This document shows positions 17,516 to 25,583 of a stretch of 64,000 bases of DNA, piece after piece. A program made the translations under genes and the position numbers. How positions within the stretch are numbered: position 1 is the stretch's first letter; each line of letters begins with the position of its first letter. The stretch is from an uncultured Oscillospiraceae bacterium (lineage in GTDB: Bacteria > Bacillota > Clostridia > Oscillospirales > Acutalibacteraceae): contig URKX01000001.1 in the NCBI GenBank assembly GCA_900548545.1, forward strand, positions 100,079-164,078, read 5' to 3'. The notes beneath the pieces were generated by a model. That model saw only the letters and a list, made by a program, of their open reading frames with translations. It ran no database searches and was not told the DNA's origin.

Positions 17516-18004
17516 ATGCGAGGCGAGGAGGAAGTCCGCCGGGCCATGGAGGCCTATGGGGACATGGTATGGCGGGTGTGCATGGTGCACCTGAAAAACG
17601 CGGCGGACACCGAGGATATCCTGCAAGAGGTGTTTCTCAAGTTTGCCTTGCACAGCCAACCCTTTGAAAGCCCCCAGCACGAAAAAGCCTGGGTGCTGCG
17701 GGTGGCCATCAACCGGTGCCGGGACGTGCTGCGGGGGGTGTTCCGGGGGAAGACGGCCTCCCTGGACGAGGTGATGGACTGCCAGGCAGAGCCGGTCCCC
17801 CAAGAGCACCGGGACTTGCTGGCGGCGGTGTTGGAGCTGCCGGCCAAGTACAAAGATGTGGTGTACCTTCATTATTTTGAGGGGTACACCGCCGGGGAGA
17901 TCGGCAAACTGCTCCACAAGAACACCAACACGGTGTACACCTGGTTGGAGCGGGCCCGCAAACTTTTAAAAACACAGCTGGAAGGAGGGGACTGCCATGG
18001 ATGA
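17516..18004 (+). CDS. ECF-type RNA polymerase sigma factor
   Basis: A 162-residue sigma-70 family factor with region 2 (YGDMVWRVCMVHLKN...DTEDILQEVFLKFA) and region 4 (LELPAKYKDVVYLHYFEGYTAGEIGKLL followed by a helix-turn-helix, in part) and no region 3. The start at 17516 is the first that gives a family-like N-terminus; AAGGAG lies 12 bases upstream. The longer frame overlaps the upstream secreted-protein gene and is discounted. It overlaps the RsgI-like anti-sigma gene by 8 bases, so the two are translationally coupled as sigma and anti-sigma. It has no promoter of its own that I can see and is probably co-transcribed with the repeat protein. Confidence 0.9.
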   Translation: MRGEEEVRRAMEAYGDMVWRVCMVHLKNAADTEDILQEVFLKFALHSQPFESPQHEKAWVLRVAINRCRDVLRGVFRGKTASLDEVMDCQAEPVPQEHRDLLAAVLELPAKYKDVVYLHYFEGYTAGEIGKLLHKNTNTVYTWLERARKLLKTQLEGGDCHG

Positions 18005-18764
18005 CAAGATCCGTCAAGCGTTGGGGCAGCTGCAAGCCCCCCGGCAGGTCAAAGACCGGGCCTATCAGGCTGTCCTGGAAAAGGCGGCCCCCAAGCCCAA
18101 ACGGCGGCCGGTGTGGCAGCCTGCCCTGGCCTTTTGCGCCCTACTGGTGTTCCTGCTGGGGGCGGGAGGCTGGGTGTACCTGACCCCCACCGCCTACCTC
18201 AGCGTCGATGTAAACCCCTCTCTGGAGCTGGGCATCAACCGGTTCGGCACCGTGGTGCGGGTGGATGCCTACAACGCCGATGGGGAAACCCTGGCCCAGT
18301 CCCTCCAGGCCCGGTTCCGGGGCTATGAGGATGTGGTGGAGGAGCTGTTGGAGCTGGATGTGGTCAACGCCCCGGGAGCCACCCTCACCTTGACCGTGGC
18401 CGGGGGAAATGAAACCCAGTGCCAGCGCATCCTCAGCCAGGTGGAAGAGGAATCCGCAGGGTGCCGGAACGTCCAGTGCCAGGGGGCCAGCCTTGAGGAA
18501 CGGGACCAGGCTTTGGAAGCCGGGCTGGCCCTGGGCAAGTACCGGGTGTATGTGGAGATCGCCGCTTTGGACAGCACCTTTACCCCGGAGGAAGCCCAGT
18601 CCATGACTATGGCCCAGCTGCGCCGGAAACTGGAAGAGCTTTCCGGTGAGGAGAGTACCGCTGGGAATGGCCAGGGCAGCGGTTCCGGCCAAGGGGCTGG
18701 TGCCGGGAACGGCCAGGGCAGCGGCTCCGGCCAAGGGCATAGAGGTCGCTGGAAGAGTGAGTGA
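17997..18764 (+). CDS. RsgI-like transmembrane anti-sigma factor
   Basis: A 255-residue protein. Residues 1-38 are cytoplasmic and should bind the sigma factor; one membrane helix follows (PALAFCALLVFLLGAGGWVYL). Outside lies the RsgI-type conserved region AYLSVDVNPSLELGINRFG and VVRVDAYNADGE (about residues 63-95), then a mixed domain, and finally a low-complexity tail built of two NGQGSGSGQG repeats ending in a basic GHRGRWKSE. RsgI proteins of Clostridium sense polysaccharide outside the cell and undergo cleavage to free their sigma; here there is no carbohydrate-binding domain, only the Gly/Gln/Ser tail. GAAGGAGGGG precedes the start. The pairing with the sigma gene is strong, the signal unknown. 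Confidence 0.82.
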   Translation: MDDKIRQALGQLQAPRQVKDRAYQAVLEKAAPKPKRRPVWQPALAFCALLVFLLGAGGWVYLTPTAYLSVDVNPSLELGINRFGTVVRVDAYNADGETLAQSLQARFRGYEDVVEELLELDVVNAPGATLTLTVAGGNETQCQRILSQVEEESAGCRNVQCQGASLEERDQALEAGLALGKYRVYVEIAALDSTFTPEEAQSMTMAQLRRKLEELSGEESTAGNGQGSGSGQGAGAGNGQGSGSGQGHRGRWKSE

Positions 18765-18771
18765 AATAAAG

Positions 18772-18804
18772 AAGGAGGCGCAAACACGCCTCCTTTTCTC
18801 TTTT
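18772..18804 (+). terminator. Terminator of the sigma/RsgI operon
   Basis: AAGGAGGCG-CAAACA-CGCCTCCTT followed by TTCTCTTTT, 8 bases after the RsgI-like stop. Confidence 0.85.
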
Positions 18805-18812
18805 GAGGGAGT

Positions 18813-18863
18813 AACAGTGTCCGCAAATGAACACTGTTCTTTGCCGAAAGAGCTTGCTACAAT
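18813..18863 (+). promoter_or_regulatory. Possible operator and promoter of the small RHH gene
   Basis: A perfect inverted repeat AACAGTGT-N10-ACACTGTT at 18813-18838 is followed by TACAAT at 18858-18863. The -35 position (TGTTCT) is poor and lies inside the repeat, so this looks like a regulated promoter for the RHH gene 30 bases further on; autoregulation is an inference. Confidence 0.5.
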
Positions 18864-18893
18864 GGAGCAAAACGTATGTGAGGTAAATGCCCG

Positions 18894-19097
18894 ATGGAAA
18901 GGTTTCGAATTCCCTGTAAAATACCCAAAGCCCCGCCCAGCACAACCAAGTCCATCCGTTTTCCCAATGCGTTGGTGGAGCAGGTGGAACAGGCAATCCA
19001 AAGGACAGATTGCACTTTTTCCGCTTTTGTGTTGGAAGCAGTACGGTTTGCCCTGGAACATTTAGGACAGGAGGAAACACCGCCCTATCACGGTTGA
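18894..19097 (+). CDS. Small ribbon-helix-helix protein
   Basis: A 67-residue protein. The segment TTKSIRFPNALVEQVEQAIQ followed by TFSAFVLEAVRFALEHL reads as the beta strand and two helices of a ribbon-helix-helix fold, of the YlcI/YnfO-like small regulator type. A GAGG site lies about 10 bases before the start. It is a single gene between the RsgI operon and the convergent MATE gene. Families like this usually bind inverted repeats near their own promoter, and a perfect 8-base inverted repeat lies 55-80 bases upstream. Confidence 0.72.
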   Translation: MERFRIPCKIPKAPPSTTKSIRFPNALVEQVEQAIQRTDCTFSAFVLEAVRFALEHLGQEETPPYHG

Positions 19098-19102
19098 TTT
19101 TT

Positions 19103-20488
19103 TCAGGTTTGCTCGGTAAGGGGGGCTTTTTCTTTCCGCCGCATCTCCCGCCAGATGGTCAGCAGCATGGTGATGTAGCAGGCGGCCCCGCCGATAAAGT
19201 TGGAAATGGGTTCCGCCAGGAACACGCCGGTGACCCCCAGGCCGAACAGGTGGGGCAGCAGCAGGGTTAGCGGCGCCACAATGACCACCTTCCGGAACAG
19301 GGAGAAGAACACAGCCTGTTTGGAGCGCCCCAGGGCCACGGCTGCCGATTGCCCGGCCATTTGCAGGCTCATCATGAAAAAGCCGAAGAAATAGATGTGC
19401 ATACTGGGCACGGCGGCTTCCCGCAGGGCGGTTTCGTTGCTGAACAGGCCGATGAAAAACCGGGGGAACAAGAACAGCAGCAGCCACACCACGGTGGTGT
19501 ACACCACGCAGAGGATGGTGGTGAACAAAATGCCGGCGCGCACCCGTTTGTACTCCTTCGCGCCGTAGTTAAAGCCCATCACCGGCTGGGCGGCATGGGT
19601 CACGCCGTTGATGGGGGTGGAAACCACCTCCCGCACAGAGTTGATGATGGTCATGACGCCCACGTACAGGTCGCCGCCAAAGGTTTGCAGCGTGGAGTTG
19701 CAGGCCACCTGGACAATGGAGTTGGTGATGGCCATGACGAAGCTGGAAAAGCCCAGGCTAATGATCTGCCACACCAGCTTCAGCTGGAGTTTCATGGCGG
19801 AGGGCTCCAGGCGGATGAGGGTGCGCTTCCCCCGCAGGAAGGACACCGCCCAGACGGTGGAGAAAAATTGGGCGATGATGGTGGCCAAAGCCGCCCCCTG
19901 CACCCCCATGTCCAGCAGGAAGATGAAAATGGGGTCCAGCACGATGTTGGTCACTGCCCCCAGCAGCACGGTCATCATGCCCTTGCGGCCAAAGCCCTGG
20001 GCGTTGATGAAGTTGTTCATCCCCAGGCTGATCATCACAAACACGCTGCCGCACAGGTAGATGGTGATGTAGCCGTTGGCGTAGGGGTAGGTGGCGTCGC
20101 TGGCGCCAAAGGCGTACAGCAGCGGCTGTTTGATCAGCAGGATCACCGCCGTCAGCACCACGCCGGTGCCCACCAACAGGGCAAAGGTGTTGCCCATGAT
20201 GACCCGGGCCTTTTCCAGGTTGCCCCGGCCCCGCTCAATGGAGAACAGGGGCGATCCTCCCATGCCGAACAGGTTGGCAAAAGCGGTCACAATGGAGATG
20301 ATGGGGAAGGTCAGCCCCAGGCCGGTGAGGGCGTTGCCGGAAGCATCGGGCAGGCGGCCAATGTACATCCGGTCCACCACGCTGTACAGCACGTTGATCA
20401 GCTGGGCTACCGTCATGGGCACGGCCAGGCGCAGGATGTTCCCCGCCACGCTGCCTTTGGAAAAGTCGTTTGTTTGGGTGGTTGTCAT
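19103..20488 (-). CDS. MATE family efflux transporter
   Basis: A 461-residue inner-membrane antiporter with the 12-helix MATE layout in two homologous halves (first half VPMTVAQLINVLYSVVDRMY, second half LVWQIISLGFSSFVMAITNS). Members export drugs or metabolites using a proton or sodium gradient. The N-terminal motif VVDRMYIGRL is characteristic. Start at ATG 20488, which has AAAGGA at a slightly long distance. It has its own near-consensus promoter and is divergent from typA. Its stop lies 5 bases from the end of the convergent RHH gene and no shared hairpin is evident. Confidence 0.92.
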   Translation of the reverse strand: MTTTQTNDFSKGSVAGNILRLAVPMTVAQLINVLYSVVDRMYIGRLPDASGNALTGLGLTFPIISIVTAFANLFGMGGSPLFSIERGRGNLEKARVIMGNTFALLVGTGVVLTAVILLIKQPLLYAFGASDATYPYANGYITIYLCGSVFVMISLGMNNFINAQGFGRKGMMTVLLGAVTNIVLDPIFIFLLDMGVQGAALATIIAQFFSTVWAVSFLRGKRTLIRLEPSAMKLQLKLVWQIISLGFSSFVMAITNSIVQVACNSTLQTFGGDLYVGVMTIINSVREVVSTPINGVTHAAQPVMGFNYGAKEYKRVRAGILFTTILCVVYTTVVWLLLFLFPRFFIGLFSNETALREAAVPSMHIYFFGFFMMSLQMAGQSAAVALGRSKQAVFFSLFRKVVIVAPLTLLLPHLFGLGVTGVFLAEPISNFIGGAACYITMLLTIWREMRRKEKAPLTEQT

Positions 20489-20542
20489 GGTGTGGTGATC
20501 GGTCCTTTCTGGGGTGGGCTGGACGCAGCGCCGTTTTTTTTT

Positions 20543-20571
20543 ATTTTACAAGAATTTGACAAAACTTGCAA
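20543..20571 (-). promoter_or_regulatory. Sigma-A promoter of the MATE gene
   Basis: Minus strand TTGCAA, 17-base spacer, TAAAAT, about 55 bases before the start codon. Confidence 0.8.
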
Positions 20572-20697
20572 GGGTGGAACCCTTCCGCTGGATGCCTGGG
20601 GCCCGGCGGGTTTTGTTCACATTCCACAGAGCGGGGGGCGGCTGTGGAAAAACAGGGAAAAACCTGGGCAAATCCGCCGGTTCTGAGAAACTCGGGC

Positions 20698-20726
20698 TTT
20701 TCAAAAAGCCGGATCAGTGGTATAAT
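20698..20726 (+). promoter_or_regulatory. Sigma-A promoter of typA
   Basis: TTTTCA, 17-base spacer, and a perfect TATAAT with an extended TGG in front, 104 bases upstream of typA. Confidence 0.8.
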
Positions 20727-20829
20727 AAATCGGTTAATGCGAAGAGCAGAATTTCGGCGCCCCTGTGTGGGGCTGGGGCGGCTTCCCCGCGGGGGGAGGC
20801 CCGGTTTAAGAAAGGATCGATGGGATTTC

Positions 20830-22656
20830 ATGGCAAAGAGAGAGAATTTGCGCAACGTGGCCATCATTGCCCACGTTGACCACGGCAAGACCACCCTGGT
20901 GGACCAGCTGTTGCGGCAGAGCGGCATTTTCCGCCAGAATGAGGCTGTGGCGGAGCGCGTGATGGACTCCAACGATTTGGAGCGGGAGCGGGGCATCACC
21001 ATCCTGTCCAAGAACACGGCGGTGATGTATCACGATATCAAGATCAACATTGTGGACACCCCCGGCCACGCCGACTTTGGCGGCGAGGTGGAGCGCGTGC
21101 TGCAAATGGTGGACGGCGTGCTGCTGCTGGTGGACGCCTTCGAGGGCTGTATGCCCCAGACCCGGTTCGTTTTGAAAAAGGCGCTGGCCCTGGGCAAGAA
21201 GCCCCTGGTGGTGCTCAACAAGATCGACCGGCCCGGCGCCCGTCCCGCGGAAGTGGTGGACGAGGTGCTGGACCTGTTCATCGAACTGGGCGCCAACGAC
21301 GACCAGCTGGATTTCCCAGTGTGCTATGCTTCCGGCCGGGACGGCTACGCCACCCTGGACCCGTCTGCCCCCGGCACCGACATGACTCCCTTGTTCGAGA
21401 TGATCGTAAAAGAGGTGCCTTGCCCGGAAGGGGATTTAGAAGGCCCCACCCAGGTGCTGTTTTCCAATATCGACTATGACGACTATGTGGGCCGCATCGG
21501 CATTGGCCGGGTGGAACGGGGCACCATCCAGGTGGGCCAGACGGTCACCATTTGCGGCGGCGAGGAAGACCGCCGGCAGAACGCCAAAATTACCAAGCTG
21601 TACCAGTTTGAGGGCCTCAAGCGGGCAGAGTACGAATCCGCTTCTTTGGGGGATATCATTGCCGTTTCCGGCATCACAGACCTGAATATCGGCCAGACCG
21701 CCTGCGCCACCGACTGCGTGGAGCCCCTGCCTTTTGTGAAGATCGACGAACCTACGGTGTCCATGAATTTCATGGTGAACAACTCCCCCTTTGCCGGGCG
21801 GGAAGGCAAGTTTGTCACCTCTCGGAACCTGCGGGACCGGCTGTTCAAAGAGGTGGAAACCAACGTGGCCATGCGGGTGGAGGAAACGGAGTCCTCCGAC
21901 ACCTATAAAGTTTCCGGGCGGGGCGAGCTGCACCTGAGTATCCTCATCGAGCAGATGCGCCGCCAGGGCTATGAGTTCCAGGTGTCCCGCCCCACGGTGA
22001 TCTACAAGCAGGACAAGGACGGCAAGCGCCTGGAGCCCATGGAGCTTTTGATGATCGAGGTGCCCGACAGCTACGTGGGCGCCGTCATGGAAAAGATCGG
22101 CGCCCGGAAAGCGGAGCTGCTGAACATGGGCTCCCGGGAATCCGGCACCACCCACATGGAGTTCAAGATCCCTGCCCGGGGCCTGATGGGCTACCGTTCG
22201 GAGTTCTTGACCGACACCAACGGCAACGGCATTATGAACCACGTGTTTGACTCGTACGAACCCTATAGGGGGGATATCCAGCAGCGCACCCAAGGCTCCA
22301 TCATTGCCCATGAAACCGGCGAGTCCACTGGTTATGGCCTGTTCTACGCCCAGGAGCGTGGCCGGATGTTTATCGGGCCCGGCGTGGAAGTGTACGAAGG
22401 CATGATCGTGGGTGCCAACCCCAAGAATGAGGATATCGTAGTGAACGTGTGCAAAAAGAAGCACGCCACCAACACCCGCGCTTCCGGTTCGGACGACGCT
22501 TTGAAGCTGACCCCCCATTCTGTTCTGAGCTTGGAGCAGTGCCTGGAGTTTATCGCTGAGGATGAGCTGGTGGAGGTCACCCCCAAGAGCATCCGGATGC
22601 GGAAGATGATCCTTGCGAAAGAGCTGCGGATGAAGCAGGCCAGCAAGAAAAAATAA
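20830..22656 (+). CDS. typA: Ribosome-associated GTPase TypA/BipA
   Basis: A 608-residue translational GTPase that binds the ribosome and helps assembly of the large subunit and stress adaptation. The G domain has IIAHVDHGKTTLVDQLL (G1), RGITI (G2), DTPGHADFGGEV (G3), NKIDRPGA (G4). EF-G-like domains II, III and V and the TypA-specific C-terminal domain (YGLFYAQERGRMFIGPG, KKKHATNTRASGSDDALKL in part) complete it. Start at 20830: MAKRENLRN is the family start, with AAAGGA upstream; the frame extends further but without similarity. Length matches the family. Confidence 0.97.
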   Translation: MAKRENLRNVAIIAHVDHGKTTLVDQLLRQSGIFRQNEAVAERVMDSNDLERERGITILSKNTAVMYHDIKINIVDTPGHADFGGEVERVLQMVDGVLLLVDAFEGCMPQTRFVLKKALALGKKPLVVLNKIDRPGARPAEVVDEVLDLFIELGANDDQLDFPVCYASGRDGYATLDPSAPGTDMTPLFEMIVKEVPCPEGDLEGPTQVLFSNIDYDDYVGRIGIGRVERGTIQVGQTVTICGGEEDRRQNAKITKLYQFEGLKRAEYESASLGDIIAVSGITDLNIGQTACATDCVEPLPFVKIDEPTVSMNFMVNNSPFAGREGKFVTSRNLRDRLFKEVETNVAMRVEETESSDTYKVSGRGELHLSILIEQMRRQGYEFQVSRPTVIYKQDKDGKRLEPMELLMIEVPDSYVGAVMEKIGARKAELLNMGSRESGTTHMEFKIPARGLMGYRSEFLTDTNGNGIMNHVFDSYEPYRGDIQQRTQGSIIAHETGESTGYGLFYAQERGRMFIGPGVEVYEGMIVGANPKNEDIVVNVCKKKHATNTRASGSDDALKLTPHSVLSLEQCLEFIAEDELVEVTPKSIRMRKMILAKELRMKQASKKK

Positions 22657-22956
22657 GCACCTGCGGTGGGCAAGCCGCCTTTCTGCCGTTGGCAGAGGCG
22701 GGGGCTATCCGCCGCGGGTTGGACGGTGTTTTTCCTAATTCACCGTTGTGAACGGGAGGGTGGTAGCCTCACCTGGAATGGGATAAACCGCGGGCTGCGA
22801 GGAAAAGCTGCCCCGCAATGGCAGCGAGGAACGAGCGGAAACGTGAATTGCATCCAGGCGCAGCCTGGGGAGTAAGCGGAGCGCACGCAATCGCGAAATA
22901 AAAGTTCTTTGCCTACTTTCTTTCAAGAAAGTAGGGTGGAAAGGAGGCGGACTGAT
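22657..22956. repeat. Dispersed intergenic element with terminal palindrome
   Basis: The 300-bp gap after typA holds no gene. It is GC-rich and full of short inverted repeats, and it ends in the perfect palindrome CCTACTTTCTT-TC-AAGAAAGTAGG at 22912-22935, preceded by TTCTTTGC. The same order (TTCTTTGC then TTTCTT..AAGAAA hairpin) appears at 875-898 before alr. In addition, the reverse complement near 22845-22870 matches about 20 of 25 bases at 621-645 (GCTGCGCCTGGAxGCAA). The two gaps therefore carry related copies of one intergenic element. The element may also terminate typA transcription. Confidence 0.7.
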
Positions 22957-24639
22957 ATGGACATTGTCATTTTAGACCTGGAGTGGAACGGCACCTACAG
23001 CCGGCGGCTCAAGGGCTATATCAACGAGATCATCGAGTTTGGCGCGGTAAAATGCGGGCCGGACCTTTCGGAGAAGGGGACCTTCTCCTGCTTTGTCAAA
23101 CCCCAGGTGGCAAAGCATATCAGCTCCACCATCCAGAACCTCACCAGCATCACCGATGAGAACCTCACCGGCGGCATGACCTTCATGCAGGCCGTGAGCC
23201 GGTTCAAACGGTGGGCCGGGGACTGCGTGGTGATGACCTGGGGCACCTCGGATATTTTGACCCTGATCGAGAATTGCCGCTATTTCAGCGGGGACGGCCG
23301 TGTGCCCTTCCTCCTGCGGTACTGCGACTTGCAGATGTTCACCCAGGACCGCATGGGCCTGGGCCGGAAAGAGCAGGTGGGGCTTTCCAAAGCGGCGGAG
23401 CTGTTGGGGCTGGACGTCTCCGGCATGGACCACCACCGGGCCCTGGACGACAGCCGCATGACCTTGCAAATTTTGCGGAAGGTCTACGCCAAGGAGGCCA
23501 TCGCCCCCTACATCGACCAGTGCGGGCCGGAGTTTTACCGGCGCGTCACCTTTAAAACCACCTATGTCTGCGACCTGCGCAGCCCCTTAGTGGAGAAAAG
23601 CCACCTGCGCTTCCCCTGCCCCCGGTGCGGGGGGGAGAGCCGCAGGCTCACCAAGTGGAACTTGAAAAACAAGAGTTTCCGGGCGGATTTCCGCTGCACC
23701 CGGTGCGGCCATCTCTTTGCCGGGCGGCTCACCATCAAACAGAAATACGAGGGACTCACCGTGAACAAAAAGACTTTCCCCCTGCCGGATATTGAAAAGC
23801 CCCGCCAGGCCGCCCCCGGCCCCGTGGGCAATATGGAGCTTTCCCTGCCCCAGGGGGTGGGCGTGCTGCGCTTCCCCGCTTGGGAAGGGCTGTCCTTTGT
23901 GAACCACGCCTTTACCACCCGGATCGGCGGCGTCAGCGAGCAGGAGTTTGCCGCCATGAACCTGGGATTCAACCGTGGGGACGACCCGGAGCGGGTGGCG
24001 GAAAACTACCGCCGGTTCTGTGAAGCTGCCGGGTTTGAAACGGAGTCCCTGGTGTGCGGCGCCCAGGACCACCACATCAACATCCGCCGGGTGGGGAAGG
24101 ACCAGCGGGGCATTGGCATCTGGCGGGAAAAAGACAGGGACTCCATCGACGGCCTGTGCACCAACGACCCCAGCGTCACCCTGGTGATCTACTGCGCCGA
24201 CTGCGTGCCCCTGTACTTTGCCGATCCGGAGCACAAGGCCATCGGCCTGGCCCACGCCGGCTGGCGGGGCACTGCCGCCGGGATGGCCAAAGCCATGGTG
24301 GAGCGCATGGCCCAGGAGTTCGGCAGCGGTCCCGCACAGCTGCGGGTGGCTATTGGGCCCTCCATTGGAAAGGGCTGCTTTGAAGTGGACGAACCGGTGG
24401 CGGCGGAGTTCCAAAAGCTGCCCCAGTGGGAAAAGTTCGTTTCCGGCCCGGAGCGGGAAAAGTACCACGTGGACCTGTGGGAGTGCAACCGGCAGTTTTT
24501 GCTCTCTGCCGGGGTGCTGCCGGAACACATCACCGTGGGCCGGGTATGCACCATGTGTGAAAGCGATTTGGTGTTCTCCCACCGGAAGACCCGGGGCCAG
24601 CGGGGCAGCAATTGCGCCATGCTGGCCTTAAAGCCGTGA
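22957..24639 (+). CDS. Fusion: DEDDh exonuclease + zinc ribbon + YfiH/PgeF laccase-domain protein
   Basis: A 560-residue two-enzyme fusion. Residues 1-185 are a DnaQ-like 3'-5' exonuclease: D7 and E9 in LDLEWNG, D99 in WGTSDIL, H160 and D164 in HHRALDDS. Residues 219-265 hold a zinc-ribbon-like CPRC...CTRC pair (C221, C224, C247, C250). Residues about 300-560 are the YfiH/PgeF (laccase-domain, DUF152) fold with H372 in AQDHH, C416 in YCADCVPLY and H433 in AHAGWRG, the three metal-binding active-site residues. YfiH members act as purine nucleoside phosphorylases/deaminases or remove misincorporated muropeptide residues. The start at 22957 has AAAGGAGG nine bases before it. The stop overlaps the next gene as GTGA. 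Confidence 0.88.
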   Translation: MDIVILDLEWNGTYSRRLKGYINEIIEFGAVKCGPDLSEKGTFSCFVKPQVAKHISSTIQNLTSITDENLTGGMTFMQAVSRFKRWAGDCVVMTWGTSDILTLIENCRYFSGDGRVPFLLRYCDLQMFTQDRMGLGRKEQVGLSKAAELLGLDVSGMDHHRALDDSRMTLQILRKVYAKEAIAPYIDQCGPEFYRRVTFKTTYVCDLRSPLVEKSHLRFPCPRCGGESRRLTKWNLKNKSFRADFRCTRCGHLFAGRLTIKQKYEGLTVNKKTFPLPDIEKPRQAAPGPVGNMELSLPQGVGVLRFPAWEGLSFVNHAFTTRIGGVSEQEFAAMNLGFNRGDDPERVAENYRRFCEAAGFETESLVCGAQDHHINIRRVGKDQRGIGIWREKDRDSIDGLCTNDPSVTLVIYCADCVPLYFADPEHKAIGLAHAGWRGTAAGMAKAMVERMAQEFGSGPAQLRVAIGPSIGKGCFEVDEPVAAEFQKLPQWEKFVSGPEREKYHVDLWECNRQFLLSAGVLPEHITVGRVCTMCESDLVFSHRKTRGQRGSNCAMLALKP

Positions 24640-25517
24640 TCGCCGCCTGCCGCCTGTGCCCCCGGAAGTGCGGCGTCCCCCGGGGGGGAACGGGAAATGG
24701 CGTCTGCCGCAGCGGGGAGAAAGCCCGCGTTGCCCGGGCGGCCCTCCACCGGTGGGAGGAGCCCCCCATCAGTGGCCAGCGGGGCAGCGGCACGGTGTTT
24801 TTCACCGGGTGCACCCTGGGCTGCGCCTTTTGCCAGAACGGGGATATCAGCCACGGCAAGCTGGCGGGCAGGGAAGTCACCCCCCAGGAGCTTTCAGAGA
24901 TCTTCTTCCGGCTGGTGGAGGAGGGCGCCCACAACATCAACCTGGTGACCCCCACCCACTTTGTCCCCCAGATCCGGCAGGCCCTGCTGCTGAAAAAATT
25001 GCCGGTGCCGGTGGTGTACAACACCTCCGGGTACGAGCGGGTGGAAACCCTGCGATTGCTGGAGGGCCTGGTGGACATCTACCTGCCCGACTACAAATAC
25101 AATGACCCCAGCCTGGCAAAACAGCTTTCCCGGGCGGAGGATTACCCCACCGTTGCCCGGGCAGCCATCGCCGAGATGGTGCGGCAGGTGGGGGCCCCGG
25201 TGTACGGGGAGGACGGCATGATGCAGCGGGGGGTGCTGGTGCGCCACCTGATTTTGCCTGGCCACACGAGAAACTCCATCGCCTGCCTGAAGCGGCTGAA
25301 GGAGGAATTTCCCGGCATCCCCGTGAGCCTGATGGCCCAGTACACCCCCTGCGGGGAGCTGGACCGTTTCCCGGAGCTTTGCCGCCCCATCACCCGCCGG
25401 GAGCAGGAAAAGGTGGAGGGCGTCCTGTTTGACCTGGGCCTGGAAGGCTTTACCCAAGAACGGAAAGCCCGCGGGCAACAATATATCCCCGATTGGGACA
25501 TGGCCTCGCCCTCATGA
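24636..25517 (+). CDS. Radical SAM protein (PflA-like, COG1313 type)
   Basis: A 293-residue radical SAM enzyme. The 4Fe-4S/SAM motif is CTLGCAFCQN (CxxxCxxC) at about residue 60. Upstream is a second Cys group CRLCPRKCGV...GVC typical of this family of putative pyruvate formate-lyase activating enzyme homologues. The C-terminal part LMAQYTPCGELDRFPEL and RGQQYIPDW is also family-like. The real reaction and target are not known for this group. The GTG at 24636 overlaps the preceding stop by four bases and gives the right N-terminus; a TTG slightly earlier is possible. It is coupled to the exonuclease-YfiH gene. Confidence 0.85.
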   Translation: MIAACRLCPRKCGVPRGGTGNGVCRSGEKARVARAALHRWEEPPISGQRGSGTVFFTGCTLGCAFCQNGDISHGKLAGREVTPQELSEIFFRLVEEGAHNINLVTPTHFVPQIRQALLLKKLPVPVVYNTSGYERVETLRLLEGLVDIYLPDYKYNDPSLAKQLSRAEDYPTVARAAIAEMVRQVGAPVYGEDGMMQRGVLVRHLILPGHTRNSIACLKRLKEEFPGIPVSLMAQYTPCGELDRFPELCRPITRREQEKVEGVLFDLGLEGFTQERKARGQQYIPDWDMASPS

Positions 25518-25583
25518 CAGCCCCCAGGGCTGGGGCGGGCCTTTTTAGTTTTGGAACCACTGCATTGGAAAGGAGCATCTGCC

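Noticed and set aside
25517..25560. Terminator after the radical SAM gene
   Set aside because: The CAGCCC-cca-GGGCTG stem is 8 bases away from the T-run and has a tight loop; not convincing.
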